Positions 10,960 through 21,441 of a DNA stretch of 32,181 nt are shown here, one piece after another. Numbering within the stretch: the stretch's first letter is position 1; each line of letters starts with the position of its first letter. The notes beneath the pieces are model-generated. The model ran no database searches and was not told the origin of the DNA. It saw only the letters and a list, made by a program, of their open reading frames with translations. Both the position numbers and the translations under genes were made by a program. The stretch is from Pelomyxa schiedti. Taxonomy: Eukaryota; Evosea; Pelobiontida; Pelomyxidae. Location of the stretch: contig JAHLWZ010000626.1 in the NCBI GenBank assembly GCA_020536535.1, positions 1 to 32,181 of the forward strand, given 5' to 3'.

Positions 10960-11391
10960 TATTTAAGAGAACGTTCGAACTCTGTGTACCATGTACGCGT
11001 CAATCAAACTTTTCCGCGGATCCTTTTCTCTGTGTGATGTCTCATGCAGGCAACACGTTCCCAGTAAAACGCAAGGCCGAATGGAAGGATGACATCCCAG
11101 AGGGACCGGCAGAATCTTTGATTCTCCCAACCATCAAACTGGCGAAAACGAAAGCAGCGATTCGACCACCATTCCTTCGAGGCGTGTGAGGTGTTTAGTG
11201 CCTCAGACTTGAGTGGGGTCGAATTCACCTTTGGTCTGCTGTGCCAACATAACAGGAAACAAACAGAGGGAGGGTTGCTTGCGGAGGAGAGATGTAATGG
11301 GTCTACATGGGTGGTTGGTACCAACCAGTCCTTCCCGTCGAATGTTCCCACTTATGTGGTTGCCATTGTGGGGAAGAAAAAATGTTTTGTT
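10960..11391. other. Spacer with a weak minus-strand open frame
   Basis: A minus-strand frame (about 11351-11004) is open but matches nothing I recognise. It starts just after the ankyrin-like gene's stop and ends before the LRR segment. It may be 5' UTR or an unrecognised first exon of the LRR gene. Confidence 0.35.
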
Positions 11392-13479
11392 TCAAACATC
11401 ACCTGATTTCTGGATTTCGTGGCTGCTGTGGGATAACCAGTGGTGTATTTCGGATTTTGGGCGAGGATCCTGCACCCAGAATTCTGCTAGTTCTTCACGT
11501 GTAATTTCGGGAAACTTGTTTATGGTGTAGATTGCACTGTATGGAGAAGTGGTCACAATTGACAACATGGATGACCTCACAGTATCACTGTCAATGGTAG
11601 GGAATTTCCGCAGAATAAACTTCCATGTTGAGAGTTCAATTTTCCCCCACCTCATTCCTGGCAGTACTTTAAGAAGCTGTTTAAATGTGTAATTCTGTTA
11701 GTGGTAGTATTGGAAATGGAAGAGAACAATACATCGTGGAGGGAAATTCCAAGCATGTCGATCAGCCACTCCGAACATTTTATCTTGTTCATAAGTAATG
11801 TTCTGGAAATCAGTATATTGTTGTTCCCCCGGAGTTGCATCGGTAGAAGATGGAACTGTGTCACAAACCACTTGATCACTTTGCTGGAAACGAAACAGAT
11901 AGGAGAAGTGCAGCACTTTATTGCAGTCTCTTGTGAGAATGGAACTATGGAGTAGAGTCTTTTCAGATCAGTAAGACCACTAGATACAATAAGCCCGAGT
12001 ATTTCATTAAGTAAAGCTGGCTTAATCCATGACATCGGAAAGGCCTGAAGAAGTGCCAAGACTGCCCCTATACTGTACATACGGAGAGCTGCTATGATTG
12101 CATCCTTGAGAAAAGAAACCTCCACCTGAGGAATTACGATATGCTTGAGAAACCAAGTCAAGCCAGGGGGTTCGTGGTGGGAAATACATTTATGACATAT
12201 CTCAACAAGGGTCGAACCCATGATAGTAGGAGTTGAGTTCACAAGATTCATCACTCTATAGGTACTTTCTATCCAGTCTGCTACAACTATGTTGTCAGAT
12301 CCAAGCGACTGAACCAGTGCGTTTCGTATAATCTCAGGTGAGAGTGTGACCTTCTGTGACAACCATGTGAGGAGTTCCACGTTTTGTTGGGGACTGGAAC
12401 ACGTTAAAAGAAAGATGTCAACTGTTGGAGCAATAGATTTCCCAGTGACTAGAGACTTGATAACTTCGAGATCCGTATGCACTCTGCAAGCAGCGTTCAG
12501 ATAGGCTTTATCTGGAGAAATAGAAAAGGCATCCAGTATCCATCTAAGAACCTGCGGGTTCGCTACAGCCTCCAAGTATTTATTACTGAACGTGATCTCT
12601 AATCGATCTTTTGCCCATTGGCAAAGCTCCAGCGAGCTGAGTTTATTTCCCACAATGGCGACGAACAGTGCCTCGTGCTGGTCAGCCTGGACGGAGAAAT
12701 TCTCAACCCACCACTTGGCCAGCGTAGGGTCCATTCCCCGAGCTCCCATAAGCGCGAAGTTGTTCCCAACGTCATCCCCGCCGAACTTCTCCCCCAGCCC
12801 CAACAAATGCGACACCAGCCACTGCGAAATCGCCGCGTTTCCGCTCACCATCGCGACAGGCAGGATCGAGCGGAGCTCCCACGGCTCCCTCCTCCCCATC
12901 CACTCCAGGCCCCACCGCAGCGCCTCCACGTTCCTCGCAGGCCCCAGGCACAGGTCGCGCGCGAACCCCGCGTCGGCCCGCACCCCCTCCCGGAGCTCCC
13001 GGTCCTCGGGCGTCCCGGGGGCCGCGGGCCACCGGAGGCCGCCCCAGCCGCTCGCCCCCACCAGCTCCTCGGCGGCCCCGATGTGCCCGCCGCACAGCAA
13101 CCCGCGGAGCGCCCACACGCACGACTTGGCCTCCCTCCTTGCTCCCGCGGCGCCGGCGCAGCTGTCCCGCCGTTTGGCGCTGCTGTAGGAGCCAGCGGGT
13201 GAGGGAGGGCGAGCCGGTGGCGGCGGCGAGGCGCAGGCGGTAGTAGGACCTGCACTGGGGCAGCGAGGCCTCCGCGAGGGCGCAGAGGCGGGGCACCAGC
13301 GGGAACAGGCCGGCGGCGAGGCTGTACAGCACCGCGGCGTGGGGCTCCCACGAGGTGGGGTCCTCCCCCGCCGGCGTCCCGAGCCACCCCGGCTCCACGA
13401 CCCACTCCCACACGAACCTAGACACCCCCACCACGTGCGCAGCTGCCTCCTTCCCCGACAGCAACGCCTGGTGAAGCAT
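11392..13479 (-). CDS. Degenerate ankyrin-like repeat protein
   Basis: ATG at 13479 (MLHQALLSGKEAA). The protein is built from about 15-18 helical pairs of 30-40 residues, for example YYRLRLAAATGSPSLTRWLL, NNFALMGARGMDP..AKWWV, KYLEAVANPQVLRWIL and AYLNAACRVHTDLEVIKSL. The spacing and the A/G...L-x-W-L pattern resemble the diverged ankyrin repeats common in amoebae and giant viruses. A likely intron near 11735-11680 joins SLHD to LLKVLPGMRWGK, and the frame then runs to the stop at 11392. In the GC-rich 5' part the reading frame changes just after WLLQQ (about 13150-13190) with no usable intron there, so there is either an assembly indel or a real frameshift. The function is probably protein binding; no partner is visible. 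Confidence 0.6.
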
Positions 13480-13712
13480 GGAAGGATTAGACAAGCCTTC
13501 ATCAAAAAAAAAAATTCAATGAGAGTGTCCTCTCATCCTCGAGGGGTGTTGTTGTGTTCAGGTACAAGGAACCACAAAGCATGCCTCTTCACTTGCTACA
13601 ATCTTGAACAGATAAAGGTTACCAGAGAACAAAACTGAGAAAAGTTCCTAATCATAAAGTTACACAAGCAATGGTTACAATTATACCCTGAAACACTCTT
13701 TGTTTCCAAGCC

Positions 13713-13748
13713 CACCAAATTGTGTAACAGATGTTACACAATTTGGTG
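13713..13748. repeat. Perfect 16-bp inverted repeat (hairpin, 4-nt loop)
   Basis: The left arm caccaaattgtgtaac at 13713-13728 is exactly complementary to 13733-13748, with AGAT between. It lies just upstream of the direct repeats. Confidence 0.9.
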
Positions 13749-13751
13749 ATT

Positions 13752-13855
13752 ACCATAAACATCAGCAGCAAGAGCATCCATCCAGCAAATTTAAATAAAA
13801 TGAGAGAGGAAGGAATGCAGCAGGATTAGAGGATGAAATCCCTTAACAACAGAAG
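13752..13855 (+). repeat. 104-bp direct repeat, copy 1
   Basis: It begins accataaacatcagcagcaa and is repeated at 13902-14005 without visible differences. The copies start 150 bp apart. Its last 30 bp (from ttagaggatg) occur a third time at 13862-13891, between the copies. Confidence 0.9.
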
Positions 13856-13901
13856 AGAAATTTAGAGGATGAAATCCCTTAACAACAGAAGAAATGATGA
13901 C

Positions 13902-14005
13902 ACCATAAACATCAGCAGCAAGAGCATCCATCCAGCAAATTTAAATAAAATGAGAGAGGAAGGAATGCAGCAGGATTAGAGGATGAAATCCCTTAACAAC
14001 AGAAG
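13902..14005 (+). repeat. 104-bp direct repeat, copy 2
   Basis: Same sequence as 13752-13855. The near-perfect identity indicates a recent segmental tandem duplication. No coding frame is conserved across it. Confidence 0.9.
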
Positions 14006-14187
14006 CCAGCACTTTGACCATTACCGTGGTTATTGTTTGTGGCAATTCCCTTTGGTAAGTAATGATTACCTATGGGGTGTCCCCATCAAAAGTTGGGTTT
14101 GTGCCGGTGTGGGGCCGAAAATTTTTAGAGAGCAACTTGGCTCTGACCCCCCAAAAAAAACAAGCGGTAGTGCTGGGGTAGATACCA

Positions 14188-15250
14188 ATGAGTGCGCGAA
14201 AGAAATACGAAAACGACGGTCAACACATTTTCTTCAAGTCCAACAAGGCCAACGGGTTTGCGTTCTTGTCCAACTTTTGGCCGTTTGTGAGCGATCCAGC
14301 CAAGCGAGCCTGCCCTGAGGCGTTGGTCTTGGCACCTTCTTCGTTTGTTGTTGATGGGGAGAAGTTCCTCTCTGGTTTGTCCCCGCAAAGATGGTGTTGA
14401 ACTGACTTGACTTTGTTTGTGTTTGGATATGCATTCGACCTGAAAGTGGAGCATTACTTCCAAGCTGTCAAGTATGTTGACATGCCTGCTATCTTTAAGG
14501 ACATAAAGAATCAACCAACTGCAGTGGATGCAAAGAAATGTAACACAAAATGGAAGCATACACACCCTATCAACGTAGCGCATTGGGAAGCCACTAAAAA
14601 GGTAAATACATGCACCAAACTCACCTTTCTGACACGTTGACCTTCAGGGTGTTATGTTCCGTGGGCTGATGGGGAAATTTCAACAAAATCCTCTCCTGAT
14701 GGAAGCTCTTTTAAACACTGGCAATAAGGAACTTTGTGAAATACCTGGTAGAGGTTCTGATAGCTGGGCAGGGGAGAGAAATACATTGGGTGTGATAATG
14801 ATGAATGTCCGGGAGGAACTCCGAAAGAGTCCTTCCTCCGCAACCTCCGTCACCACCCATACAACCAGTTCTTCCACAAGTAAGACAGCAACGAGCCCAA
14901 GTAAAAATGTAAATACAACCAAGCCCACTCCCACGCCAACCGGTTCAAAAACACTAAGCACTGTTAATGCAAAACCCCCAAAGCCAGCCAGTTCTACAGC
15001 AACCACAACCGTAGCGACTACGACATCCACATCCACGTCCGTCACAGCCCCAGCCTCCTCAAAACCTGCCTCACAAAACAAGCCTTCAAACACTACTCCC
15101 ACCAAACTGTTACCACGCAAAACCCCACCACCACCGAACTCCGCAATAGCAAAACGCGCACCACCACCAAAGCAACCTACACTGAATCCACAATCGAACC
15201 CACAAACAGCAGTTATCCCACAACACCAAGATCCAAAGAGCTCCACGTGA
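14188..15250 (+). CDS. NADAR-domain protein with Ser/Thr/Pro-rich tail
   Basis: Three exons (14188-14374, 14447-14601, 14648-15250) join to 314 residues. The first 200 form a NADAR (YbiA/DUF1768) domain: FLSNFWPF, DGEKFLSVEHYFQAVKY across intron 1, a W-K-x-T-H segment, MGKFQQNP..MEALLNTG, LCEIPG..DSWAG and the closing NTLGVIMMNVREEL. NADAR proteins are N-glycosidases acting on ADP-ribosyl or related N-glycosidic substrates. The bacterial YbiA role was linked to riboflavin intermediates, and some family members remove ADP-ribose from guanine. The expected Glu, Trp and Asp positions are present. The last 115 residues are Thr/Ser/Pro/Lys-rich low complexity. A polyadenylation signal follows the stop. 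Confidence 0.85.
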
Positions 15251-15275
15251 ATGCACCCTATTTGTTTAAGAAATG

Positions 15276-15281
15276 AATAAA
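15276..15281 (+). terminator. AATAAA polyadenylation signal
   Basis: AATAAA 26 bp after the NADAR stop codon. Confidence 0.6.
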
Positions 15282-15460
15282 AAAATCTCCTACTCACACT
15301 CTACTCCTTCGTTTATTTTTCCAACACACCAGTTCCCGGACAAGGTGCCAAACCGCCGAGTTTGATCTTGGCCATACCAACATGGTCATTTCTCTTTAAA
15401 ACAAAAAACTAGCACACAACACTCGACAAAACACAAGCGAAACAACCTCACTCACGTACG

Positions 15461-18400
15461 ATGCTGTTCTTTTGCACCGAAGAAGTGCGTCGGGCATGCG
15501 GCGAGGCGATCGGCGCTACGGCTACAACGACGAGCCTGTTCGCGCTCAAACCGTCACCGTCGTCGGGAACGATGCCGACGAACGTCGCCGCGTCTCTCTC
15601 GAGCATCCTCCCGTCGGCGCTTCTGTTCGGCGACCCCGTGGCTCTGTGCTCTTTCGGCGTCTCTCTGTACCAGCTCCCCGACACTGACGAACCATCATCG
15701 ACCGACGCGATCGCGACCGCGACGAGTACAGAGACTACTACTGGCGCCGCCGCGATCGCGATGGCGAACCCCGTTCCGAGTTCGACTGCCAATGGGAATG
15801 TAAGTGCACAGTGCCCTTACAATGTTGCGTGTTTCGGCGGCGGAGGAGGAGGCGAGACGGTGATGCGGTCTATGCCTGTGTTGCCTTCTGTGGCTTTGGC
15901 TTCGCCTGATTCGAGGCAAATTCCGATATTCCTGCCAATTCCTTCCTCTGCGGAAGGGTCTGATGGAACCCCGGCTTCCGAGCCTGTTGATTTCCACCAC
16001 TCTCCACCGTTCCCTCTTTATCCAACTCTTGCACCTAGCTCTGAACCAGTCATCAATGCACAACCACCGCACGCACTGCATGTTCCGCAGTTACAGCAAC
16101 TTCTTCATCAACAACTTCATCACCAGTGCACTACTGTAACAATAAAATCACTATACGAACTCAAGATAATGAAGAAGTATGCAGTAAAAGCAGGGCCAAC
16201 TGTACAGCGTACCTCTTGTACGGATATTTCTGTAACATTAGCCAATAAAACTGTAAGTGAACCTACTTTCCATAATGCGCAAACTTGTTAATAACAATTT
16301 CCCTGATGAAGTTCACTACAGTTCATCATTGGGATACAAAGCTTAGTTGGAGAAGTACTAATAAAGCGAACTTCTGCATGGCAACAATCAGTCTCACAAC
16401 AACCATCCTTTCAAACATCTCTCCCGAACTCTGAAGACGAAAACTTCACGTCTGAGCAGCAACTGTCATTGGCAGCACTTCCACCAACAATAAAAGATTA
16501 CGCTGTTACAGAACAGTTTGTCATAATATCACAACCATCTGGATCCCAAGGCACTCTATTCTTGACAAACTTCCGCTTGTTATTCGTTCCAAATGTGTGT
16601 AGGTCACACATTTCAGTTGGAGTAGAATCTCATTCTACTAACCACAGACGGGGACGGACATTATTGATATCCCCTTAACGATAATAAGTCGTATAACGAG
16701 TTTGGGTGGACAGCCTGTTGGAGCAATGGAAAGAATCTTTGGTGCTCGCGAGGGAAAACCTGACGACCACACCATAGAGATAACAACTGTAACTTTGGCC
16801 ACGCTACATCACCTAATATCTGTTTCTTCCAGAGTCCATACTATATGAATTTACAACACCCAACTGTACGATTCGCCTTTGACTCTGGCTGCAAGTATGA
16901 TTAAACGCTTTTCTTGCTTTTACTTTATGAAACGAAAATATGGTCAAGAGATTCACATTCCTTAAGGGAGATGTGCCAACTTATTACTCAGTACTCTTTC
17001 CCAGAACCCAATATGCGGCAGGCACTCTCTTTTTCTCCTCCGTGTACATGCAAATGCTGCTGTTGCTGCGCATGTACATGCGCGTCTTGTTGTGGACCTG
17101 TTCACAGTGTATCCCTAAATCACTCGCAGCACATGTCAACCATTCCAGTAATCATCCTACTCTTCCTTTCTTCCTAAGGAAGCTTTAGCGAAGAGCAAAT
17201 ACTACTGAACATTGTCCTTTCTGTTGTATTATGACACCGTCGCACTTCACCACCAGAACCGGTGCCAAGAACCTTTCTTATGATGAAGTTAGCGAGTTCA
17301 CACGCCAGGGAGTAAACCTTCGAGATGGGATATGGCGAATTTCAACTGTTAATAAGGTAGTCAAATTACATTCCCATCTTTGCACTTCGCCTTGTAACCC
17401 TTTTCCCCATCGTAGGACTACGGAATTTCTGCGACATATCCGCGCGTTCTTGTTGTTCCTCAAAACATTGATGACGATAAATTGAGGATTGTAGCCAACT
17501 TTCGTTCCAAAGGAAGAATACCAGTATTGAGCTGGATGCATAAGTCTGGAGCGGCAATAACGAGAGGTTACAAAAAAAACCAACAAAATCGAAGTTTTAC
17601 TGGTGACAGGCAGTCAACCGCAAAGCGGAATTCTCACTGCGAGATGTTTAGAAGACGAGCGACTGATCAATCAGATTTGTATCAATACTCCTACCCACAA
17701 GCTCTACATTCTGGATTCTAGACCGCTAAGTACATTCCAAATTTCCAAAATTATTATTCGGCCTGAGCACTTCCTTCAGCTAACAGCGTGTTAAACCGAG
17801 CACTTGGTGGTGGCTATGAATGCTCTACATATTATGGCTCTCCTATTGAATTTCTAAACATGCCCAATATACATGTCGTTCGGGACAGCTTTAATAGACT
17901 GCATTATTTATGCATGTGCCTGACATCTGACCCAACATGTCAAACTTGGTTGTATCAGCTATCAAGTACAGCATGGCTTGATTACATACGGTACTTCTAT
18001 AATTGTCTTGTACGCTCTGGTTTCACCTACTGCAGACTAGTGTTATCTGGCACAAGGAGAATTGTTTCCCTAGTTCATGAAGATAATGCATCGGTGTATG
18101 TTCACTGTAGTGATTCTTGGGATCGCACTTCACAGGTTCATTATTGGTACTAAAGACCGCTTAACACGGTATTAGTTATGTGCCCTTGCAGAGATTTGCA
18201 TGGATCCTTATTACAGAACTTTTGAGGGATTCGTTGTTTTGATTGAAAAGGCATTCCTTTGGAGGTATTATCTTTTGTTCTCACTCCTTCAGGAATGGCT
18301 GAAAATTGGGCACAAATTCAATGACCGACTGAGAGAACAATCAAATGCTGGCTCCGTATCAGAAACGTCACCCATTTTCTTACAGTTCCTCGATTGCATA

Positions 18401-19134
18401 TTCCAATTGATGCAGCAGTACCCATCTGCATTTCAATTTAATGACTCCTTCCTTGTTTCGATTATGGAGGCTAGTTTTTCGGTACAATAAAAAGTTTGAG
18501 AGTAACAGTTTCCTAGGAAGCTCTTATTGGGCGGTTTGGTACTTTCTTGGGTAACTGTGATCGACAACGCTCTCAGTTGGCCCCTTCTGTGGTGTCCCTT
18601 TGGGACAATCTGCACCACTTACAACATCCTCAACGATCACTTTCACAGCGGCTCAGATACCCCAAAAGTGGCAACTCCAGCAATGTTAATACAACATGTC
18701 CTATATTCCTTGACTTTATAATAGGCGAACTGCAAGTCGTCCATTTTCCCATTTGTTAACCCTTACTACGACCCATTGTACAAAGATACAATCACACCTA
18801 TGGTAATTCTAGACCTCTGATATTAAAATTCTAAGCAAACGAATAGATTGGGGCACACAACTTGCAACTATGGACGAATTACTACTTCCGGCTGATGCCA
18901 GAAGGAACAGACACAATGTCTATAGCAAATGACCAGAGACTGTATAAATTCATGGAGATGAAAACTCTTATCAGAGACCTCCAGCACGAAATAGCCACCC
19001 TCAAAGGTGACCCACAACAGAACAGCAACGCAACGGAAACAGAAGAACATCAACCGCGCACACCACAAGCAACCACAACAGTCCCACGACCTAACAACAC
19101 TACCGAAACCACAGAATTCTGGCAAGGAGTCTAA
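15461..19134 (+). CDS. Myotubularin-family phosphoinositide 3-phosphatase
   Basis: Multi-exon gene. A long Ala/Ser/Thr/Pro-rich N-terminus (15461 to about 16250) precedes a PH-GRAM domain ([14 protein letters not shown], then [19 protein letters not shown]). The phosphatase domain follows: [60 protein letters not shown], then the active site [12 protein letters not shown] (Cys codon 18106-18108, Arg codon 18124-18126). After it come [21 protein letters not shown] and [14 protein letters not shown], then [13 protein letters not shown] and a coiled-coil-like C-terminus, stopping at 19134. The C-x5-R loop is intact, so it should dephosphorylate PI3P or PI(3,5)P2 on endosomal membranes. The usual Gly of CSDGWDR is Ser here. 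An AATAAA follows 2 bp after the stop. Confidence 0.93.
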
Positions 19135-19207
19135 CAATAAAAATAGCAGCACAACAACCAAAAAAAACGGAAGAAAAAAAAGGATTTTTTTTCTCGGAAA
19201 GTGTGCG

Positions 19208-19218
19208 ACCCATAATTG
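19208..19218 (+). promoter_or_regulatory. ACCCATAATTG element upstream of RNA candidate A
   Basis: ACCCATAATTG resembles the Dictyostelium upstream sequence element (a CCCATAA core about 60 nt before many small RNA genes, from memory). Related copies stand at 20975 and 25732, each upstream of a segment that ends in a T-run. Confidence 0.45.
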
Positions 19219-19277
19219 CGACGCACAGGGATTTTTTAGATGGAAAAGATTCCGGAGAGGGGTGAGGAGTGAACTGC

Positions 19278-19560
19278 CTCACCGTTGTGGGGTGTTCAGC
19301 CTGTAAAGCTTCGTTGGTGTCCGACCACGGATCACAGTCAGAGCATTATGCGGGTTTCCGCGGGCTTTGGCTGTTCCTTGGTCAAATGGCCCAAACGGAC
19401 ACAAGATTTGTCGCCGGAGTCAGCGTCGTCCCAGTCTGGTACTGGACAAGCCCTGCTGGTTATGGCGAATAGCCGCCACCTAGGGTGATGGATGAAGGGC
19501 CAGGCTGCTGGAGACCTGCTCCAAATGGCTGTGCTTGTGACGGATGCTGCAGGTTTTTTT
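19278..19560 (+). ncRNA. Candidate structured RNA gene A (about 280 nt)
   Basis: From about 19294 to the T7 run at 19554-19560 the sequence matches 21064-21332 over nearly the same length (267 versus 269 nt). The core tggtcaaatggccca and agatttgtcgccggag are identical. Open frames are not conserved between the copies, which argues against protein. GGTC-AAAT-GGCC can form a small hairpin. The T-run would serve as an RNA polymerase III stop. I do not recognise the RNA; it does not show the SRP, U1-U6 or RNase P core motifs I looked for. A short dispersed element such as a SINE is the alternative. Confidence 0.4.
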
Positions 19561-19680
19561 GGTTTTGATTGTGGTTTCCCCACCAGTGGCGATACCATTA
19601 AAAAATGATTGACAGAGATCCTCTGGTTTAGTGTTTGGGAGTTGTTTTAATGTTTAGGAAGCTGGCACTGAGGGTGTTAG

Positions 19681-20820
19681 ATGAAAACACCCACCTCAAG
19701 TTGGGTTCTTGCATCAGAGATGATAAGAGATCCATCGAAGGGGAGTGCGTCACCCCAAGTTGGGGGTTGTGCCTGTCCCACAAGTTGGACCCAAATCGAC
19801 GAGTGTGTTGCAGAGGCCGTCGTAAGGAACGTGGGCGATCTGCCAACGTTGGTTGCGCTCGACCTGGTCAACAAACAGTTCCACAGATTCGCGTCCAAGT
19901 TGGTGCTGTTGTTGCTTGTGTGTTTTGGGAGTCCGTCTGTGTGTAAATCATTCCGTGCATCCAATGTTCCTCATTATTCTTAATACACATCCAGAGATAC
20001 TTAAAAAAAAAAGGTAGGAAGCTGAACCTACTTCGCAGTACACACATTTTGTGGCTAACAGAGCGTGACAAATCAGTGGCGCGAAATGGAACTACTCCGG
20101 GGGAAGTCATTACAGTCAGGGTTGTTTGAGGGATGAACCGGGTGGCGACTTTGCAGGAAGGTTCTTTGTTGTAAGTGCACCAGTTAGGGGTGGAACTGTC
20201 ACGTTGGAGCTGTGGGGTATGTATTTATCCACCATCTTTTAATAATGGGCGTTTGCTCCTGGTAAATAGACACTGAGACAGAAAGATATCCCGCATGGAG
20301 ACATGTGTGTATTTTCCCAATGTAAACCTCAAGGCCAATTCCAAAATAGATAAGCGGCCAGTCAAGAAATTGCCGCGAACCGATTGTTATTGTTCTTGTA
20401 TACGATGTTACAAACTTCTTTCCCTTTGATGGTCTCTACCAAATTGTCAATGAGTGCCGAGGACAGTGGTTACCCAAGGTAAATGGTTTTTTTTATCTCT
20501 GTTTATATTATCTGAAGTTCAAAAATGATATGTCATACTATCTATAAGTGGAAATTTACACTACCACCAACCAGTTCCTTGTTTGTGGCAACAAGGCTGA
20601 CTTGAACCGCAGCCCCAGTTCTTGTGGTGGTGGAGGAGTCACATACTCACAAGGGCAGGACTTCGCAAGAGCCAACAGCTGTGATGGGTTTATTGAAGTC
20701 TCCGCTAAAGCCAATAAGAATATACCGGAACTGCTCAGGGCTATTGGAGTTCTAGCCCTGGAGGATGCGGATCAAAAACAGCACCAGACTGAGGACCGAT
20801 CCCATTGTAGCCTGATGTGA
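19681..20820 (+). CDS. Divergent Ras/Rab-like small GTPase with CAAX box
   Basis: Exon 1 (about 19681-19963) holds a helix-rich lead and then KLVLLLLVCFGSPSVCKS, a G1 loop in which the Gly before Lys is Cys. After introns come TVTLELW/DTETERYPAWRH, matching the WDTAGQE switch II but lacking the DxxG Gly. Then IVIVLVYDVTNFFPFDG, FLVCGNKADLN (intact NKxD), FIEVSAKANKN (intact G5 SAK) and a C-terminal CSLM CAAX box before the TGA at 20818. A Met terminal residue favours farnesylation, so the protein is probably membrane-attached. One junction (about 20125-20140) needs a one-base shift. With two altered nucleotide-binding motifs it is either a non-canonical GTPase or a decaying gene. The exact start is uncertain. 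Confidence 0.6.
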
Positions 20821-20974
20821 GTGTGATGTGTAACCAAGGAAACTGCAAACACAAAAAACCATGCTAAAGAAGCTTCTCATTCTCACTTCTAGAGGCAACT
20901 TCCTCATAAGCATGATTGATTGAAGGGTCAGTGTGTGCCCCTGAGTGCACCAGGGTCTTTTTCTTTAGGTCCCG

Positions 20975-20985
20975 ACCCATACTTG
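20975..20985 (+). promoter_or_regulatory. ACCCATACTTG element upstream of RNA candidate B
   Basis: Differs from the 19208 element by one base. The flanks are also similar (a CGACCCATA start, then ACACAGGATT about 10 nt later), so the homology of the two loci includes this putative promoter. Confidence 0.45.
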
Positions 20986-21047
20986 AAACACACAGGATTT
21001 CATAGCTGCCAAAAGCTCCCAAAGTTTGGGCTCTGTTTGAACCTCCT

Positions 21048-21332
21048 CAGAGTTATCTGACGAGGTCAGCCTGCAAAGCTTTGCTGGTGACCGACCTTGG
21101 GTCAACAATCAGAGAACAGGGCAGCGTTTGCAGCCTAACGCTCTGGTTGCCTTGGTCAAATGGCCCAGACGGACGCAAGATTTGTCGCCGGAGCAGCTTT
21201 TCCCCAGCCTGGTGCTGGACGACCTGGTTTCAGGCAAATTGTCGTTACTAGGGGTTAGGATGAAGGCATCAGGCTGCGGGAAACCCGGCTCCAAATGGCT
21301 GTGCTTGCGACGGATGCTGGCAGGTTTTTTTT
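21048..21332 (+). ncRNA. Candidate structured RNA gene B (about 285 nt)
   Basis: Paralogue of 19278-19560, ending in T8 at 21325-21332. A TGACC...GGGTCA stem near 21088-21105 has a partly compensated counterpart in copy A (TGTCC...GGATCA). A GCATC...GATGC pair encloses the conserved ctccaaatggctgtgcttg segment near the 3' end. A small CGGG-AAA-CCCG hairpin lies inside it. Same caveats as copy A. Confidence 0.4.
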
Positions 21333-21441
21333 GGCTTGTATTGAGTCGATTTTCTTGTGATCACCCCCTGACACTCAGCTGTGACTCATGGGATGGTGTG
21401 TAAACGGTTGCGGAAAATAGGAGCGACGAGGAGACCTGCGC

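Larger units (their letters stand above)
13506..14187. other. Gene-free spacer between divergent genes
   Basis: It separates the minus-strand ankyrin-like gene from the plus-strand NADAR gene, so both promoters should lie here. It is AT-rich and contains the hairpin and direct repeats listed separately. No credible exon was seen. Confidence 0.6.

Noticed and set aside
11004-11351. Minus-strand frame of 115 codons between the ankyrin-like and LRR genes
   Set aside because: Open but without recognisable motifs or good splice links; described as spacer rather than gene.
14680-15297. Minus-strand open frame of 205 codons
   Set aside because: Antisense of the low-complexity tail and NADAR domain, whose three exons are convincing on the plus strand.
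17040-17110. Very Cys-rich peptide (five Cys in a row) next to the myotubularin phosphatase domain
   Set aside because: The segment has a clean GT donor (at gtgtac) and an acag acceptor, and the myotubularin family has no such insertion. It reads best as an intron.
19681-19930. F-box-like reading of the segment before the GTPase G1 loop (LPTLVALDLVNKQFHRFAS)
   Set aside because: Short and weak. The following G1-like motif explains the frame better, so no F-box is called.
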